Source: Pollutimonas subterranea (GTDB taxonomy: Bacteria; Pseudomonadota; Gammaproteobacteria; Burkholderiales; Burkholderiaceae_B). Taken from it: DNA of 64,000 bases. The DNA lies in the NCBI RefSeq assembly GCF_002849655.1, contig NZ_PDNW01000018.1, forward strand, positions 21,855 to 85,854, written 5' to 3'. Shown here one piece after another: positions 9,128-18,975 of the stretch. The notes below the pieces were generated by a model. That model was not told where the DNA came from. It was given only the letters and a program-made list of their open reading frames with translations, and did not search any database. The translations under genes and the position numbers were made by a program. Within the stretch, counting starts at the first letter, position 1. Each line of letters opens with the position of its first letter.

Positions 9128-10534
9128 ATGAAAACTCGGCCGGCATCTCTAGCTGTACGTCTTACCGTTTCCATTGGGGCGGTCATAACAGTCGTACTAC
9201 TCACATTCGGCTGGATCGTTGAACGATCGATCAACGATCATTTCGTCCAACAAGACGTGGACGAACTCAATGCCGTCGTCCAGGCATTGAAACATACACT
9301 GGCAACGCTACCGCCCAACATAGCGCCTGGAGAGTTGAACGAGCGGTTTGCCAATGCCGTGTCAGGCCACCATAACGCTGAATATCGCATCTCTTCGGAA
9401 GATGGCGTCCAGATTTATGCTTCGCCAGGATCGAACCTGGATAGGTTTGCCAGAATTGCTCGACCTGTAGAAAACATCACAATTGAAACAGTTGGCATAT
9501 GGAAAGATCAAGGAGCGACATTTCGAGGGGCCGTACTACGAACCTCAGCTGACAACTTGCCCGGGTCGAGCAAACTGACCATCGCTGTGGCGACCGGCAT
9601 TAACTTCCACCTGCATTATTTGGAAAGCTTCCGAACCTACCTTCGAATCATCACGGTCGCCGCCTGCCTGATCGCGATTCTGGCCACTTGGCTCGCAGTG
9701 CATCAAGGCCATGCACCGATACGGCGTATCAGTCGCGAAATCCGGAAAATCAGGTCCGATCAACTGCATATAAGGTTGCAGCCAGAAGCCGTTCCTGCTG
9801 AACTGATAGAGCTCGCCACTTCTTTCAATGGAATGCTTGATCGACTTGAGGCTGTCTTTCGTCGTTTGTCCGATTTTTCAGGCGATATTGCGCACGAGCT
9901 CCGTACCCCCATTACAAACCTAAAAACTCAGACCGAGGTGGCGTTGTCCCAGTCCAGGACTATGGAACAGTACCGCGAAATTCTGTACTCCAACCTGGAA
10001 GAGTATGAGCGCATGGCCAAAATGGTCAGCGATATGCTGTTTCTGGCGCAAGCGGACAACAACTTGCTTAAACCGGAACTCGTCAAGATCGAGCTCGAGT
10101 CCGAGATACGTATCCTTTTCGACTACTTTGGTGCTTGGGCCGAAGAGCGCCAGGTGGACTTAGAGGTCATCGGCGAGCAGGTTTGCATCCTAGGGGACAG
10201 GCTGATGGTCCGCCGAGCATTGAGCAATTTATTATCGAACGCTATTCGCTATACGCCGGTTGGGAATGCAGTCAGCGTCACACTTCAGGCAGGGCCGAAC
10301 ACAGCGACAGTACGGGTCGAGAATCCTGGACCCATTATTCCCGCCGAACACATAGATCGTATCTTTGAAAGGTTCTATCGAACTGACGCCTCACGTCAAC
10401 GCAGCGGAGAGGGAGCTGGTCTTGGCTTGGCGATAGCAAGGTCGATTGTCGAGGCTCATGGCGGCACGATCCACGCCAGTTCCACTATTCAAGCAAATGT
10501 TTTCGAGATTAACTTACCATCGATCCTCTGCTGA
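9128..10534 (+). CDS. copS: CopS copper-sensing histidine kinase
   Basis: 468 aa inner-membrane kinase of the CusS/PcoS/IrlS type. Transmembrane helices lie at about 12-32 and 165-187 with a periplasmic sensor region between them, then a HAMP domain, the H-box DIAHELRTPITNL (about 252-265), the N-box NLLSNAIRYTP and the ATP-binding GEGAGLGLAIARSIVEAHGG. It would sense periplasmic Cu(I)/Ag(I) and phosphorylate CopR. The gene follows copR directly. The second copy at 25433-26845 is very similar in the cytoplasmic core but more diverged in the periplasmic loop, so the two could differ in ligand range. Confidence 0.95.
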   Translation: MKTRPASLAVRLTVSIGAVITVVLLTFGWIVERSINDHFVQQDVDELNAVVQALKHTLATLPPNIAPGELNERFANAVSGHHNAEYRISSEDGVQIYASPGSNLDRFARIARPVENITIETVGIWKDQGATFRGAVLRTSADNLPGSSKLTIAVATGINFHLHYLESFRTYLRIITVAACLIAILATWLAVHQGHAPIRRISREIRKIRSDQLHIRLQPEAVPAELIELATSFNGMLDRLEAVFRRLSDFSGDIAHELRTPITNLKTQTEVALSQSRTMEQYREILYSNLEEYERMAKMVSDMLFLAQADNNLLKPELVKIELESEIRILFDYFGAWAEERQVDLEVIGEQVCILGDRLMVRRALSNLLSNAIRYTPVGNAVSVTLQAGPNTATVRVENPGPIIPAEHIDRIFERFYRTDASRQRSGEGAGLGLAIARSIVEAHGGTIHASSTIQANVFEINLPSILC

Positions 10535-11045
10535 GAAATCGATACCTTCCTACGACGCGCACTGGACCTAACCACTAATCTCGCATGCGAGGAAGTAAAC
10601 CGAAAGCTGCTGATGTTTTCGGCAGATTAACTATTCCGGATTCAACCGACAACTCGATTGGACGGAAACTGTCAAACAATCGTCAACCGCATAGTGAACT
10701 AAACCACCTTTACAGCGCAACTAACGGAACATAAGTGCTTGATTGCTAAGATAGAGCGCATGTAAAGCGGCTTCATAATAAGGAATAGCAATCCGAAAGC
10801 CTCTGTGGCTCCTGCTTTTTTGCGCCACTTACTCTGCCCAAACGTGACATTGGTTGCGTGTGCTGAGCCAGATATCCAGCATCCGGGTGAGCTACTTTCT
10901 GACCATCAATGGTCTCCATCTCCTACTTCCTGAGCACGGAAAACAGAGGTTTTCTGAACAGATGTAAGTGGTGCACTCTCCCTTCGTGAAAGCCGTTTGC
11001 GAGTGTTAACATAGGCGTCAATTTTTCAATGTCCTGGATGCGTCC
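10535..11045. other. intergenic region between copS1 and the resolvase
   Basis: 511 bp without a supportable gene. It is the left border of the inserted mobile/defence block. The part just before the resolvase (about 10960-11040) is where a Tn3-type res site would lie, but I could not resolve the subsites or a 38-bp terminal repeat. Confidence 0.4.
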
Positions 11046-11618
11046 ATGAATCAACGCATAGGATACGCCCGCGTATCGACCGATGATCAGCATCTAGACC
11101 TGCAGCGCGGGGCGCTCCAGCAGGCTGGATGCGGCGTGATCTACGAGGAAGCGGCCAGCGGGAAGAATACAGCGCGGCCAGAGCTTGAGCAGTGCCGCAA
11201 GGCGCTACGGTCAGGAGATACCTTGGTGGTGTGGCGGCTGGATCGACTCGGGCGCAGCCTGCCCGACTTGGTGCAGATCGTGGCCGACCTTGAGCAGCGA
11301 GGCATCGGCTTCGAAAGCCTGACGGAGAAGATTGAAACAGGCAGTGCAGCGGGCAAGCTGGTTTTCCATGTGTTCGCGGCACTAGCGGAATTTGAACGTG
11401 GCTTGATCCGTGAGCGCACGCATGCTGGTTTGGCTGCAACGCGTGCCCGAGGCCGGGCCGGTGGCCGAAAGCCGAAGCTGGACGAGCAGCAGGTTAGAGA
11501 GATCAAAGCCCTGCTGCGTGATCCCGATGTTCAGGTCGCGGACGTGGCCCGCCGCTATGGCGTATCTCGAACCACGATTTACAAGCATTGCGGCGTAGTG
11601 CAACCGCGTCATCAATAG
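11046..11618 (+). CDS. tnpR: serine resolvase, Tn3-family TnpR type
   Basis: 190 aa. The catalytic Ser is in YARVSTDDQ (about residue 10), with the conserved region VVWRLDRLGRSLPDL (about 60-74), the E-helix AEFERGLIRERTHAGLAATRARGR (109-132) and a C-terminal helix-turn-helix ending GVSRTTIYKHC. Such enzymes resolve transposon cointegrates at res sites. No tnpA transposase is present within the window, so this is either a relic of a Tn3-like element or a free-standing resolvase or invertase. It lies 29 bp before the type III methylase gene. Confidence 0.92.
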   Translation: MNQRIGYARVSTDDQHLDLQRGALQQAGCGVIYEEAASGKNTARPELEQCRKALRSGDTLVVWRLDRLGRSLPDLVQIVADLEQRGIGFESLTEKIETGSAAGKLVFHVFAALAEFERGLIRERTHAGLAATRARGRAGGRKPKLDEQQVREIKALLRDPDVQVADVARRYGVSRTTIYKHCGVVQPRHQ

Positions 11619-11647
11619 CGAAGATACAAAAGAGAGAAAGAATTCCC

Positions 11648-13774
11648 GTGTCCAGACTGACTGAATTAATTGCCAAGGCAAAAGCCAAAGACCCGGCGTT
11701 AGGGGCCGAGTTGGATCGAGAGTTCAAGTTCCTGTCGTCACGTCTTCCCTTCGGGCTGAACTTCGAGCGGCATAGCCCGGAAGCGGTCGAACTGCCCTTG
11801 CGGCCAATGCGCAAGGGCGACAAGGTGCGCGTACTGCCGGAGCGTGGTTCTACCAAAAAGGGCGATCAGAGGCTGTGGCAGGTGAAAATCATTCACAAAG
11901 CTAGGAAGACGGCTGTCTTGGAGTTGCTGGGCGCGGCAGAGGTCGAAACGCAGACAGTGGCGCTGGATGATCTGGTGGTGGTGGCCGAGTTCCGCGACAC
12001 GATTTATCCGGGCCTGATCAGTACCGGCAAGGTGCTGCGTGGTAGCGACAAGCCGTGCCACACCGTCATCAATGGCGAGAACTACCACGTCCTCAAGGCA
12101 TTGACCTACACCCATCGAGGCAAGGTGGACGCCATCTATATTGACCCGCCTTACAACACCGGGGCGAAGGACTGGAAGTACAACAACGATTACGTTGAAG
12201 GTGACGACCTGTACCGGCACAGCAAATGGCTTGCCATGATGGAGCGGCGCCTACTGGTGGCCAAGGAGCTGTTGAATCCGGCAGATTCCGTGCTGATCGT
12301 CACGATTGATGAGAAGGAGTACCTGCGGCTGGGGCTGCTGCTGGAGCAGGTTTTCCCTGAGGCGCGTCGCCAGATGGTGACCGTCGTTATTAATCCGAAC
12401 GGCGTTGCTCGAGTTGCAGAGCTCGCACGCGTCGAGGAATACGCCTTTTTTTGTTTCTTCGGTAAGGCGACTCCAGCGAGACTGATTGACCCTCTGCTGG
12501 GTGAGCAGGAACAGAGCGCACGAAAGCAGAAGGTCCGCTGGGAATGGCTTATGCGTGGAGGCTCTAATTCTCGACGCATAGACCGGCCGAACTTGTTCTA
12601 TCCAATCTATATTGATCCAAGCGCTAAGCGAATCGTAAAGATTGGCCAGCCTATTCCACTTGGTATCGACCCCGGTTCAGTTTCCGACGAGCCTGACTTA
12701 CAAACTTTGTGGCCCATCCGTGCCAGCGGTGTAGAGGCGAATTGGCGCACTTCGCCCGAGTATCTGCAGGAACTCCTCAAACTGGGGTATGCCAAGCTCG
12801 GCGCATATGACTCAACGACCGGACGATGGTCAATTCTGTATCTCGGAAAGGCTCAGATTCAACGCATCGAGCGTGGTGAACTTACCGTGTCTGGTCGCGA
12901 ATCAGATGGAGCAGTTATCGTTGACATGGGTGAGGGTGGGCGTCGTCGATTCCCGAAAACTGTGTGGAATCGATCCGCGCACTCTGCAGGCGAGTTCGGA
13001 TCGCGAATGCTTAGGGCACTCATCCCCGGCCGGGACTTCCCTTTTCCGAAGTCACTATACGCTGTTGAAGATGCTCTTCGAGCGGTTGTCGAGCATAAGC
13101 CAGAAGCCGTAATTCTGGATTTCTTCTCCGGTTCAGGAACGACTGTGCACGCCGTCATGCGCCTCAACAAGCAAGATGGTGGCCAGCGCCAGTGCATTAG
13201 TGTCACCAACAACGAAGTTGGTGCAGACGAGCAGAAGGCATTGCGCGGGCAAGGTTTGCGTCCCGGCGATTCTGCCTGGGAAAAGCTTGGCATCTGCGAC
13301 TACATCACCAAACTCCGCGTTGCCGCCGCCATTACAGGCAAAACGCCGGATGGTGAGCCGATCAAGGGTGATTACAAGTTCACCGATGAGTTTCCGATGG
13401 CCGAAGGCTTCGAGGAAAACGCCGAGTTCTTCACTCTGACCTATGAAACCCCGGTGTCGGTCAGTTACAACCTGGCGTTCAACCGGATTGCGCCGTTGCT
13501 GTGGCTGCGAGCCGGAGCGCGAGGCAGTCGCATAGACAAGCTGCCAAGCGATGGTTGGGCGGTGGCCGATGCCTATGGATTGCTCAGCAATGTGGATGCA
13601 GCCACACCCTTTATCAAGGCGCTGGCCAAGGTCGATGGAATTCGTATTGCCTATATCGTCACCGACGACGACCGCCGCTTCCAGGCCATTGCCAAGCGTT
13701 TGCCTGATGGCGTTGAGCCAGTGCGCCTGTACGAATCGTATCTCACCAACTTCAGCTTCACTAACGGGGAATAA
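11648..13774 (+). CDS. mod: type III restriction-modification system, Mod DNA methyltransferase
   Basis: 708 aa from GTG 11648 (purine-rich AGAGAGAAAG upstream; the family begins SRLTELIAKAKAKDPALG). The N-terminal third is a lead domain. The catalytic motif DPPYNTGAKDWKYNND (about 164-179) precedes the SAM-binding FFSGSGTT (about 498-505), an order typical of beta-class N6-adenine or N4-cytosine methylases. The middle third between them is the variable target-recognition region. With Res it would form the hetero-oligomer that methylates one strand of an asymmetric site and restricts unmodified DNA. res starts 3 bp after this stop. Confidence 0.93.
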   Translation: MSRLTELIAKAKAKDPALGAELDREFKFLSSRLPFGLNFERHSPEAVELPLRPMRKGDKVRVLPERGSTKKGDQRLWQVKIIHKARKTAVLELLGAAEVETQTVALDDLVVVAEFRDTIYPGLISTGKVLRGSDKPCHTVINGENYHVLKALTYTHRGKVDAIYIDPPYNTGAKDWKYNNDYVEGDDLYRHSKWLAMMERRLLVAKELLNPADSVLIVTIDEKEYLRLGLLLEQVFPEARRQMVTVVINPNGVARVAELARVEEYAFFCFFGKATPARLIDPLLGEQEQSARKQKVRWEWLMRGGSNSRRIDRPNLFYPIYIDPSAKRIVKIGQPIPLGIDPGSVSDEPDLQTLWPIRASGVEANWRTSPEYLQELLKLGYAKLGAYDSTTGRWSILYLGKAQIQRIERGELTVSGRESDGAVIVDMGEGGRRRFPKTVWNRSAHSAGEFGSRMLRALIPGRDFPFPKSLYAVEDALRAVVEHKPEAVILDFFSGSGTTVHAVMRLNKQDGGQRQCISVTNNEVGADEQKALRGQGLRPGDSAWEKLGICDYITKLRVAAAITGKTPDGEPIKGDYKFTDEFPMAEGFEENAEFFTLTYETPVSVSYNLAFNRIAPLLWLRAGARGSRIDKLPSDGWAVADAYGLLSNVDAATPFIKALAKVDGIRIAYIVTDDDRRFQAIAKRLPDGVEPVRLYESYLTNFSFTNGE

Positions 13775-13777
13775 CGG

Positions 13778-16372
13778 ATGAAGTTCACGCTTAAAGACTA
13801 CCAGCGCGACGCCGTCCGCGACACCTTGAACAACTTGGGTAAGGCTCGCCGCCTGTGGCATGGCGAGGCCGACAGGACGGCGTTCTCACTGACTGCGGTA
13901 ACCGGTGCGGGCAAGACCGTGATGGCCGCTGCGACGTTTGAGGCGCTGTTTCACGGTGACGATGAGTTCAATTTTGATGCCGATCCCGGCGCAGTGGTGA
14001 TCTGGTTTAGCGACGATCCTTCGTTGAACGAGCAGACCCGCTTTCGCTTCATCGAGGCCAGTGACCGCATCAACTACACCGATCTGGTGGTGGTGGAAAA
14101 CAGTTTTAACAGGCCCAAGTTCCAGGCGGGCAAAATCTACTTTCTCAACACTCAGAAGCTCAGCAAGAACAGCTTGCTGGTGCGTGGCCATGATCCTGAA
14201 GAAATGGCGGCCAAGGTGGATGGGACGTTTCATGAAATGCGGCCTGACCTGCGTGCATACACGATTTGGGACAGCATCCAGAACACCATTGAAGACCCGG
14301 ATTTGACGCTCTATCTGGTGCTGGATGAGGCGCACCGTGGCATGGGTGCGCAGACGGCCGCCAGCCAGAACGCCAAGAGCACTATCGTTCAGCGGCTCAT
14401 CAATGGCGTGGGCAGCGTGCCCGGTATCCCGGCGGTTTGGGGTATTTCGGCCACGGTGGAGCGGTTCAACAAGGCGATTGAGTCGGCAGGCAAGCACGTC
14501 AAGCTGCCCAATGTGGAAGTTGATGCGTCCAAAGTGCAGGAGTCGGGCCTTATCAAGGACACCATCCTGCTGGATATTCCAGACAATGTCGGTGATTTCG
14601 ATACCGTGCTGGTGCGGCGTGCGACCGATAAATTGAAGGAATCCAGCCTTGCCTGGGGAGCTTATTCCAAGCAGCAGCAGGAAGCCCATGTTGTCGTGCC
14701 GTTGATGGTTTTGCAGGTTCCCAACACGCCTGACCCCGATGAAATCGGGCGGGCGCTGGATACCATTTTCGAGCGCTATCCTGAGTTGCCTTCTGCCAGC
14801 GTGTCGCATGTTTTCGGGGATCACACCACGCAGCGCTTCGGCAACCGCGACGTGCCCTACATCGAGCCGCAGCGGGTTGAAGAATCGACGTGGGTGCGGG
14901 TTCTGATAGCCAAGGATGCCATTAGCACAGGCTGGGATTGCCCGCGTGCAGAGGTCATGATTTCTTTCCGCGCGGCCAGCGACAAGACCCACATCACACA
15001 GTTGTTGGGCCGTCTGGTGCGTTCGCCGTTGGCTCGCCGCATTCCAGGTAACGACCGCCTGAACGCGGTGGACTGCTTGCTGCCGAAGTTCAATCGCAAA
15101 GCTGTGGAACAGGTGGTCGATGAGTTGACGACAGGAAGCGAGGCGGCAACGCCTGGGCGCGTCTTGATCGACTACATTGAAGTGCGACCGAACCCTGCTA
15201 TTTCGACTGCCGTGTGGGAAGCATTCGAGGCGTTGCCGTCGCAAACGCGCCCGCAGCGTGGTGCCAAGCCTGCGGTCAGGTTGACTGCGTTGGCACATGA
15301 GTTGGCGTCAGATGAGATTCTGTCCGGGGCAGGCAGGCTGGCCCACGCCGAGATGCACGCAGTCCTGGATAAGTTTCAGGCCGACAACGAAGCCAAGATC
15401 AAGATCAAGCGGCAGTCCGTGTTGGTTGTGGATGGCAAGACTGTGAAAGCCGACATGCGGGGCCAGGGCCGGAGTTTGGAACAGTTCTGGGAAGATGCCG
15501 ACGTGGCAGTGATCGACGATGCCTACCGCCGCTCAGCACGCATCTTCAGCCCGGCGATTGCCCATTCGTATGTTGACCATCTGGCGAGTCGAGAATCCGA
15601 CCGCGAAGATGACCCGGAAGCGTTCTTGGAAGCCATTGTCGAAGCCCGCGTAACCGTTGCTGGTTTGGGGTTGGTTATGGAGGCGCAGGCTTATTTCGAT
15701 GCCGAGGCCGATAAGCTGGCGAAGGACTGGTTGGCCAAGTATGCGGCGCAGATCAAGACGCTAAGCGATGATCGAAGGGAGTCCTATAGGCAGATCATCG
15801 AAATGAGCACGGAGCCGCAGGACGTGGGCTTGCTGAAGCCTGAAGCCCGTTATGAGGCGACCAAAGCGAACGAAAACGGCAAGGTAAGAGTGCTCACGGT
15901 CTGGGATAGCCACTTGCTGTGCGAACAAACTGGCAAGTACCCGGCTGAACTGAATGACTGGGAGCGGACGGTTGTCGAGACTGAATCGGCGAGGCCGGGG
16001 TTCTCTTTCTGGTATCGAAATCCGCAGCAGCCAGGGCAATCTTCGCTCGGCATCGCCTATGAGAAGGTCGGTGAGTATGGGATTGTTCGCCCAGACTTTC
16101 TGTTCTTTGCCGAGCAGGATGGCTCCCTTGTAGTCGACCTGGTTGATCCGCATGGGCTGCATTTGAGCGATGCGCTTGCCAAGCTGCAAGGTTTGGCGCT
16201 GTACGCCGCAAATCACCCTGATGTTTATCGCCGGATGGAGTCCATCGCCCAGGTGAAAGCAAACGGCAAACTGCGCGTGCTCGACTTGAAACGGCAGGAA
16301 GTGCGGGATGCGATTGCTGTCGCCCAGGATGCTGAAGTGTTGTTCAGCAGCGGCCTGGCTGGTGACTACTAG
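13778..16372 (+). CDS. res: type III restriction-modification system, Res helicase-endonuclease
   Basis: 864 aa. A superfamily 2 helicase core has Walker A TGAGKTVMAAATF (about 42-54), the DEAH box LDEAHRG (about 182) and the later motif ITQLLGRLVRSPLARR (about 408-423). The C-terminal part contains VRPDFLFFAEQDGSLVVDLVDPHG (about 768-790), which fits the PD-(D/E)xK nuclease region seen in Res proteins, with Asp replacing the usual Glu. It translocates or switches along DNA using ATP and cuts away from the site when two head-to-head unmodified sites occur. It forms an operon with mod. It looks full-length and intact, so the system is probably functional. Confidence 0.92.
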   Translation: MKFTLKDYQRDAVRDTLNNLGKARRLWHGEADRTAFSLTAVTGAGKTVMAAATFEALFHGDDEFNFDADPGAVVIWFSDDPSLNEQTRFRFIEASDRINYTDLVVVENSFNRPKFQAGKIYFLNTQKLSKNSLLVRGHDPEEMAAKVDGTFHEMRPDLRAYTIWDSIQNTIEDPDLTLYLVLDEAHRGMGAQTAASQNAKSTIVQRLINGVGSVPGIPAVWGISATVERFNKAIESAGKHVKLPNVEVDASKVQESGLIKDTILLDIPDNVGDFDTVLVRRATDKLKESSLAWGAYSKQQQEAHVVVPLMVLQVPNTPDPDEIGRALDTIFERYPELPSASVSHVFGDHTTQRFGNRDVPYIEPQRVEESTWVRVLIAKDAISTGWDCPRAEVMISFRAASDKTHITQLLGRLVRSPLARRIPGNDRLNAVDCLLPKFNRKAVEQVVDELTTGSEAATPGRVLIDYIEVRPNPAISTAVWEAFEALPSQTRPQRGAKPAVRLTALAHELASDEILSGAGRLAHAEMHAVLDKFQADNEAKIKIKRQSVLVVDGKTVKADMRGQGRSLEQFWEDADVAVIDDAYRRSARIFSPAIAHSYVDHLASRESDREDDPEAFLEAIVEARVTVAGLGLVMEAQAYFDAEADKLAKDWLAKYAAQIKTLSDDRRESYRQIIEMSTEPQDVGLLKPEARYEATKANENGKVRVLTVWDSHLLCEQTGKYPAELNDWERTVVETESARPGFSFWYRNPQQPGQSSLGIAYEKVGEYGIVRPDFLFFAEQDGSLVVDLVDPHGLHLSDALAKLQGLALYAANHPDVYRRMESIAQVKANGKLRVLDLKRQEVRDAIAVAQDAEVLFSSGLAGDY

Positions 16373-16959
16373 TGATCTGGCAAGTGGAATTGGCTAATCA
16401 GCTCAGCGGCTATTGGTGCCACTGCATATGAAACTGCATAACGAAACCGAACCGTTTTTCATCACTGAGAGCGTGGCGGCCGAGATGATAGCCGCCAGCT
16501 ACGAATTCGAGCCGCCGAGCCATGCCCTGAGGCCCCTCCTCTCCTGAATCAGTAGGCAGGTGTGATAGACCGGGGTAATGGAGTTCTCATAAGGCAACGA
16601 CTTGAGACAACTCCATGGATTGGCGAACGGGATCATCACAGGCCTGCATCATGTGTCAATTTGCAGAATGTTTCCTACCTCACAACAAAAAACCTTCGTG
16701 CCGGCTTGAGGAGTCGCCCCTCGCCCTCCGAAGCTCCGGCCATACTAGATACCAGCCGTCCGACTGCAACTGCTTTCGTGTGGATAGACTCGTTCTTAAC
16801 AATTATTTCCTCTCACTCCGTACCATTAAGTGCCACAATAGCCCAATCTGATTACTTATCTAATAAGGCACCTCTCAATTTTCATTAATTAAGTACTGTT
16901 TTTTAATTACATATATACTTACAACTTACTCTTAATGAATCCGCCAATTGAAAAATACC
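16373..16959. other. intergenic region with a possible 39-aa ORF and an AT-rich promoter zone
   Basis: 587 bp. A reading frame at 16428-16547 (starts MKLHNETEPFFITESV) has no recognisable domain and no clear ribosome-binding site, so it is not called. The last 100 bp (about 16860-16935) are strongly AT-rich and probably carry the promoter of the XRE regulator. Confidence 0.4.
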
Positions 16960-17322
16960 ATGACGCCGAGCCCTATAAACAGCATTGGCGAACGCTTACT
17001 TATCGCACGTAAGAAACGCGGCCTTTCCCAGGAAGCATTGGCCAACCTGCTCGATCCCCCCCTGAGCCAAAGCGCTATCGCCCATATTGAAAACGGCCGC
17101 AATGAGTCCTCGCGTCACATCGTTTGGATTGCTGCAGCCCTTCACGTCCGTGCTGAATGGCTTGTCACTGGCAAGGGAGAGATGTTTGAGGTGGAATGGC
17201 CATGGCCGGATACCCCTAGATATACAGTGGTGGAACTGCCTGCCCCCGTTCTGGAAGATATCGGTGACTACATCAAGATGAAGATCGGCCAACAAGCCAA
17301 AAACACCAAAGATGACCATTAA
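16960..17322 (+). CDS. XRE-family helix-turn-helix regulator
   Basis: 120 aa from ATG 16960; an in-frame TTG at 16948 is an alternative. The N-terminal Cro/CI-type HTH spans about residues 8-66 (IGERLLIARKKRGLSQEALANLL, QSAIAHIENGR). The C-terminal half has no recognised domain and resembles short phage- or plasmid-type repressors. It lies downstream of the restriction operon behind its own AT-rich promoter and is followed by a terminator at 17401-17438. A role in controlling the mobile element or the restriction genes is possible but unproven. Confidence 0.82.
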   Translation: MTPSPINSIGERLLIARKKRGLSQEALANLLDPPLSQSAIAHIENGRNESSRHIVWIAAALHVRAEWLVTGKGEMFEVEWPWPDTPRYTVVELPAPVLEDIGDYIKMKIGQQAKNTKDDH

Positions 17323-17400
17323 GCATCACTAGCTAATCTGTTGGATTAAGCCCTCAGCTGCCGTCCAGATACAAAAGAAAACAATAAAAAATACCCGAAG

Positions 17401-17438
17401 CGCCCTGCGTTCCACAGTGAACCAGGGCGTTTCTTTTT
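17401..17438 (+). terminator. rho-independent terminator after the XRE gene
   Basis: Stem CGCCCTG (17401-17407) with CAGGGCG (17423-17429), followed by TTTCTTTTT. Confidence 0.8.
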
Positions 17439-18016
17439 GTCTCAACTCAAACCATATTTTTTGACTTTCCGACGTTTTTACTCTTCTATATGGTCAATTC
17501 TAATTACTTATGTATTGACTCTGTTTAGTAGATACGTAATGATTACAACAACCCTGCTCTTTAACAACACAACACCGATAAATACCGCGTCCTGCCCGAC
17601 AACGGGCGGTGCGAGTGCGCGGCTACCCGTGTCGTCAGCATCATGCGGGGCGACAAGCACCTGGGTAGGAGTAAAGCAGGTGAAAAATCATTTCTCTCTT
17701 GGGCTGGTAGCGACTGGCATAAACCGAGAGAAGTAATGACGATCCGTGACAACGGACGCCGGTACTGCCAAAGGCAGGCCACATTCGATGGATGGCGCGT
17801 AATCCATTGATGACAGCGGCAAAGACCGCAGTTTTCAGCATCCCGACGAACCACAATAGTGGGCCAGCGGCGGGCTCTACCGAAAATGATCCAAGCAACT
17901 GGTTCCCATCGCGGCATCTTGGCGAACCAATCACGAAGGCGCTGGCCGCGCCTGCTTTGGAAAGCATCTTGGGTCATACCATCCAGGGTGCTTCCCAAGG
18001 TTTAACGGAGGAAAAA
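17439..18016. other. long leader region before the excisionase-like gene
   Basis: 578 bp without a convincing gene. It holds a promoter-like TTGACT near 17515 and CTCTTTAACAACAC near 17560. Reading frames here lack ribosome-binding sites and domains. A long 5' leader or regulatory RNA region is possible. Confidence 0.35.
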
Positions 18017-18268
18017 ATGCAGCAACATTCCCAGCAACAGCCTTCTGACCATTCAGTAGGCAGAAACGAAGTCTCGCAGCCGTCCGACCAAGCACTTCTC
18101 TACCGAATACGTACTGCCGAAGCCAAACTCGGGGTTTCCAGGTCCACGATCTATCGACTCGTGAACGAAGGCCAGCTGGTACTAATCAAGATTGGAAAGC
18201 GATCCAGCGGTATCACGGCAGCAAGTGTGCATGCTCTCATCGAGCGCAATAAGGCTCTCGCCTACTGA
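18017..18268 (+). CDS. AlpA/excisionase-like DNA-binding protein
   Basis: 83 aa from ATG 18017, chosen because GGAGGAAAAA lies directly upstream; a much longer frame begins at 17792 without such a site. A MerR/Xis-like winged helix-turn-helix covers about residues 30-75 (EAKLGVSRSTIYRLVNEGQLVLIKIGKR), typical of AlpA regulators and recombination directionality factors in integrative elements. It is followed by a strong terminator at 18301-18337. With the integrase at 21167 it may control excision, but it is 3 kb away, so that pairing is an inference. Confidence 0.8.
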   Translation: MQQHSQQQPSDHSVGRNEVSQPSDQALLYRIRTAEAKLGVSRSTIYRLVNEGQLVLIKIGKRSSGITAASVHALIERNKALAY

Positions 18269-18300
18269 GCCTTGCATCCAGGTTCCTCTGGGATACCCAT

Positions 18301-18337
18301 GACCCACCGGCGCACTGCGCTCGTGGGTCGTTTTCTT
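18301..18337 (+). terminator. rho-independent terminator after the excisionase-like gene
   Basis: Stem GACCCAC (18301-18307) with GTGGGTC (18323-18329), followed by a T-rich tract. Confidence 0.8.
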
Positions 18338-18415
18338 ACACTGAGCTGCCCACCAGGCAGCAAATCACTCCCGACGAGTACTGCGTCTTAGGGAGAAACA
18401 ACCAGGAGTCATTCG

Positions 18416-18628
18416 ATGACAACCGAAGAGCAACTGATTGAACGGTACGGACCGTTATTGTCTTTGATAGATTTATCCGAGCTGCTGAAGCGTAGCCCTG
18501 ATGGGCTACGGATCTCGTTACGAAGCCAAACCGAATTCGCCGAGCAATGGAATGCCGCACGGCGGAAAGTGGGTCGGCGTGTGTACTTTCGTGCAAGCGT
18601 TGTCGCCGAGTTGATTGACACCGCATAG
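18416..18628 (+). CDS. small putative DNA-binding protein of integrative elements
   Basis: 70 aa with an ATG preceded by AGGAGTCATTC. The sequence (LIDLSELLKRSPDGLRISLRS, later RRKVGRRVYFRASVVAELID) resembles a short winged-helix domain of the plasmid or island regulator type, with the KVGRRVYF wing. No enzymatic motif is seen. It follows the excisionase-like gene behind that gene's terminator and precedes AbiE. Function is unknown; a regulatory role in the mobile element is an inference. Confidence 0.65.
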   Translation: MTTEEQLIERYGPLLSLIDLSELLKRSPDGLRISLRSQTEFAEQWNAARRKVGRRVYFRASVVAELIDTA

Positions 18629-18935
18629 CGTCTATTTATAGATACTGAACTCCTGCCGTAAGTAAATATCGGGAAATTCCGGATAGTTCAAAAGTGATGA
18701 ATACGCCATCATCTCTAAGAACGGATTCGCTGTTAAGCGAGTGATTTCCCCAATCTGATTAATACAGTGCCGGAACTTCAATAGCCCAACAAACTGATTT
18801 GATTTCGTTCTATTTTTAACCCATGGTTAGCAATTCACCACCCTATCTAATCAAACGGCTGGAATCCAGCTTTCCACGCTGGGCCCAGTCGGAGGCCCAG
18901 TCAAGGGCCCAGCTCTTCAATTCCCTCAGGAAAAT
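18629..18935. other. intergenic region before abiE with triple GGCCCAG repeats
   Basis: 307 bp without a gene. Near 18880-18912 GGCCCAG occurs three times at 12-13 bp spacing, just before the abiE operators. No gene-like frame is supported. Confidence 0.4.
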
Positions 18936-18964
18936 TGTCCGAAAAATGTTACTTATTTCAGACA
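18936..18964 (+). promoter_or_regulatory. abiE operator 1
   Basis: A 29-bp site with arms TGTCCGAA (18936-18943) and TTCAGACA (18957-18964), one mismatch from a perfect inverted repeat. It is paired with operator 2, 40 bp downstream. Confidence 0.7.
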
Positions 18965-18975
18965 ACCCTTTTAAA

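Noticed and set aside
10960..11045. Tn3 res site and terminal inverted repeat near the resolvase
   Set aside because: I could not identify three dyad subsites or a 38-bp terminal repeat by eye; a comparison with known res sites is needed.
11588..11647. upstream extension of the mod gene to ATG 11588
   Set aside because: It would overlap the resolvase gene by 31 bp, and the typical N-terminus of the methylase begins at the GTG at 11648.
13886..15298. 470-codon open frame on the minus strand
   Set aside because: It lies entirely opposite the res gene, has no recognisable domain or ribosome-binding site, and its openness follows from codon bias of the real gene.
16428..16547. 39-aa ORF after res
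   Set aside because: No Shine-Dalgarno sequence, no domain and no second copy to support it.
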